DNA from: an uncultured bacterium
Lineage (GTDB): Bacteria; Planctomycetota; Phycisphaerae; Phycisphaerales; SM1A02
Direction: 5' to 3'
NCBI GenBank assembly: GCA_903914045.1
Contig: CAIWNO010000175.1
Coordinates: forward strand, 1 to 5,221
DNA: 5,221 nt
The notes under the pieces were generated by a model. It saw only the letters and a program-made list of their open reading frames with translations, did no database searches and was not told the origin of the DNA. Every line of letters starts with the position of its first letter. Within the stretch, counting starts at the first letter, position 1. Of this stretch, positions 3,756 through 5,221 are shown piece by piece. The position numbers and the translations under genes are program-made.

Positions 3756-5221
3756 CTACTTGGGCTTCAATGATTGCTCATTTAAAGCATTCGTACGATT
3801 AATTTCTGCTGCTTCGCGAAATAGTTTTTTTTGAGCTTTAAGCAATATTCCAAAGTTGCTTAAATCAGTGGCACTATCTGGATGTCCAGCAGGAAAAACC
3901 TTAAGATGAATTTGGAGCGCCTCGAACAGTAATGGCTCTGCCTCTACCAGTTTGTTTTGTGCTTGAAGCAACTTACCTAGGTGATTTAAATCATTGGCAA
4001 TATATGGATGTCCAACAGGAAAGGCCTTACGATCAATTTCGAGCGCTTCGCGATATAAAGGATCTGCCTCTGCCAGTTTATTTTGTGCTTGAAGCAAACT
4101 ACCCAAGCTGCCTAAAATACAGGCAATATTTGGATGTCCAGCAGGAAGGGCCTTGCGATACATTTCGAGCGCTTCGCGCAGTAATGGCTCTGCCTCTGCC
4201 AGTTTGTTTTGGTCTAGAAGCAGATTTGCAAGATTGTTTAAAGTAGTGGCAATACGTCGATGTCCAGCAGGAAAGGCCTTGCAATTGATTTCGAGCGCTT
4301 CGCGATATAAGGGATCTGCCTCTGCCAGTTTATTTTGTGCTCGAAGCAGAGCTGCAAGGAAGTTTAAAGATTTGGCAATATCTGGATGTCTAGCAGGAAG
4401 GGCCTTGCGATACATTTCGAGCGCTTCGCGCAGTAATGGCTCTGCCTCTGCCAGTTTGTTTTGGTCTAGAAGCAGATTTGCAAGATTGTTTAAACTAGCA
4501 GCAATATTTGGATGTCCAGCAGGAAGGGCCTTACGATCAATTTCGAGCGCTTCGCGTAATAAGGGCTCTGCCTCTTCATATCGAGCCAAGTTGAAAAATG
4601 TTACTCCAATATTTTTTCGTAAGTTCGCTTCTACAAGCGGCTGATCTTTCAGTGCGCCTTGATTCAGTTCTTTGACCGCGGCCTTCATGGCTTGCATTAC
4701 AGTGACTTTGTCACCCAATAATTCGTAGGGGTCCGCAGCGCTTAGCATCTTTGTTTGGAACTCAGCGACCGCAACAGCAATTGCTTCCTGATGCTGGGCT
4801 TGCACCGTTGCCGCCTCCGCCACCCGCCACTGCCAAGAAGCAACACCAAGACCAATCACCAGCGCGGCAACAATCGCGCCCACTGCAACAACAAGGCCGC
4901 GATTGCGCCTCACATATTTGCGCATGCGGTACGCCTTTGAAATCGGCGCGGCGATCAGCGGCCTGCCATCTATATAGTTGCGGATGTCGTCGGCCAAATC
5001 TTTGGGCGTTTCGTAGCGCTCATTGCGTTCTTTGCGAAGCGCCTTGAGCGGAATCCATTCCAATTCACTTTTCAGCGTGTGATTGAGCGACACCGGAAGT
5101 TCACGCCGCGCCGTTGCAATGCGACTAGAAAGCGCGGTGTCACTTTTCGCAATGGAAGACAAGCGCGCCGCGGGAGTTGGCGGATCGTCCTCGCGAATCA
5201 TGCGCTGAACTTCGCGGTACG
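3756..5221 (-). CDS. C-terminal part of a transmembrane Ser/Thr protein kinase with TPR extracellular/periplasmic domain; 5' end outside window
   Basis: The minus-strand frame is open to the right edge. Six codons before the ATG at 5201 read YREVQR and fit the kinase C-lobe, so that Met is internal and the gene starts beyond the window. Counting from it, residues 1-80 are the end of a PknB-like kinase domain: IREDDPPTPAARLSS, then ELEWIPLKALRKERNERYETPKDLADDI (46-73), the subdomain-XI region with its conserved Arg. Residues about 102-124 are one membrane helix (VVAVGAIVAALVIGLGVASW), preceded by basic RMRKYVRRNR. After a spacer and a TPR half-helix come six tandem 42-residue TPRs of kinesin-light-chain type at 208-459, with consensus LAEAEPLLREALEIYRKALP.GHP.IA..L..L..LL.AQNK. 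A shortened seventh follows to the stop at 481. The catalytic lysine and HRD/DFG motifs are outside the window, so activity cannot be judged. The design suits phosphorylation inside the cell controlled by protein contacts of the TPR domain across the membrane. The TPR half is visibly more A/T-rich than the kinase half. Confidence 0.9.
   Translation of the reverse strand, partial: YREVQRMIREDDPPTPAARLSSIAKSDTALSSRIATARRELPVSLNHTLKSELEWIPLKALRKERNERYETPKDLADDIRNYIDGRPLIAAPISKAYRMRKYVRRNRGLVVAVGAIVAALVIGLGVASWQWRVAEAATVQAQHQEAIAVAVAEFQTKMLSAADPYELLGDKVTVMQAMKAAVKELNQGALKDQPLVEANLRKNIGVTFFNLARYEEAEPLLREALEIDRKALPAGHPNIAASLNNLANLLLDQNKLAEAEPLLREALEMYRKALPARHPDIAKSLNFLAALLRAQNKLAEADPLYREALEINCKAFPAGHRRIATTLNNLANLLLDQNKLAEAEPLLREALEMYRKALPAGHPNIACILGSLGSLLQAQNKLAEADPLYREALEIDRKAFPVGHPYIANDLNHLGKLLQAQNKLVEAEPLLFEALQIHLKVFPAGHPDSATDLSNFGILLKAQKKLFREAAEINRTNALNEQSLKPK
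3825..4580 (-). repeat. Six tandem 126-bp repeats encoding TPRs, with 252-bp higher-order periodicity
   Basis: Six contiguous 126-bp units encode the 42-residue TPRs (4455-4580, 4329-4454, 4203-4328, 4077-4202, 3951-4076, 3825-3950, in order of translation). Units alternate between a PLL..EMYRKALPA form and a PLYREALEI..KAFP form. The stretch 4140-4242 is identical over 103 bp to 4392-4494, exactly 252 bp away, and the segments near 4021-4100 and 4273-4352 are also very close. This shows recent duplication or conversion of a two-repeat unit. Confidence 0.9.

Noticed and set aside
3825..4580. CRISPR-like or non-coding tandem array
   Set aside because: The period is 126 bp with no spacers, and each unit translates in frame to a canonical 42-residue TPR.
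3932..4644. Plus-strand repetitive open frames opposite the TPR array
   Set aside because: Their repeats only reflect the 126-bp TPR units read antisense.
3756..5201. A complete 481-residue TPR protein starting at the ATG at 5201
   Set aside because: The frame continues to the window edge with kinase-like residues (YREVQR before MIREDDPP), so the Met is internal to a larger kinase.

Overview
The window is one edge-to-edge stretch of dense bacterial chromosome with six protein genes, two of them running off the ends. The kinase tail at the right edge has the look of Planctomycetota Ser/Thr kinases: a subdomain-XI tail, an 'IREDDPP..ARLSS' segment, the 'YRMRKYVRRNRG' lead-in to a single membrane helix, then TPRs. 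A planctomycete-like source is therefore my best guess. This is inference from one protein style, and Myxococcota or Acidobacteriota are not excluded.

Layout from left to right. (1) 1-663, minus, runs off the left edge: the N-terminal 221 residues of a membrane-anchored UrtA/AmiC-type (urea/amide) periplasmic-binding protein. (2) 764-1405, plus: pncA, nicotinamidase, with all catalytic and metal residues intact; it diverges from gene 1 across a 100-bp spacer. (3) 1516-2244 and 2241-3152, minus: a two-gene operon with an ATGA stop/start overlap. The first gene transcribed is a class-IV (D-amino-acid/branched-chain) aminotransferase-fold protein preceded by a strong Shine-Dalgarno. The second is a PAPS-sulfotransferase-like P-loop protein. 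(4) 3288-3716, plus: a small helix-hairpin-helix protein of the Cdd1 ('pathogenicity locus') type, starting at GTG. (5) 3756-5221, minus, runs off the right edge: the tail of a transmembrane Ser/Thr kinase with six perfect-length 42-residue TPRs.

Two things stand out. The aminotransferase-fold protein has no lysine where the PLP Schiff-base lysine should be, and it also lacks the Glu that normally contacts the PLP ring nitrogen; its coupled partner resembles the other half of plant BCAT-like fusion proteins as I remember them. In addition, the two-gene operon is bracketed by a 60-bp direct repeat (53/60 identical), one copy in the pncA side spacer and the other spanning the start codon of the helix-hairpin-helix gene, as if the operon had been inserted between pncA and that gene.

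NADase-salvage (pncA), the sulfotransferase/aminotransferase pair and the helix-hairpin-helix gene share no obvious pathway. Both window edges carry single-pass membrane proteins, a binding-protein-type receptor and a Ser/Thr kinase, so the neighbourhood has a signalling flavour. I see no rRNA, tRNA, IS element, CRISPR array or integrase. All gaps between genes are under about 140 bp.
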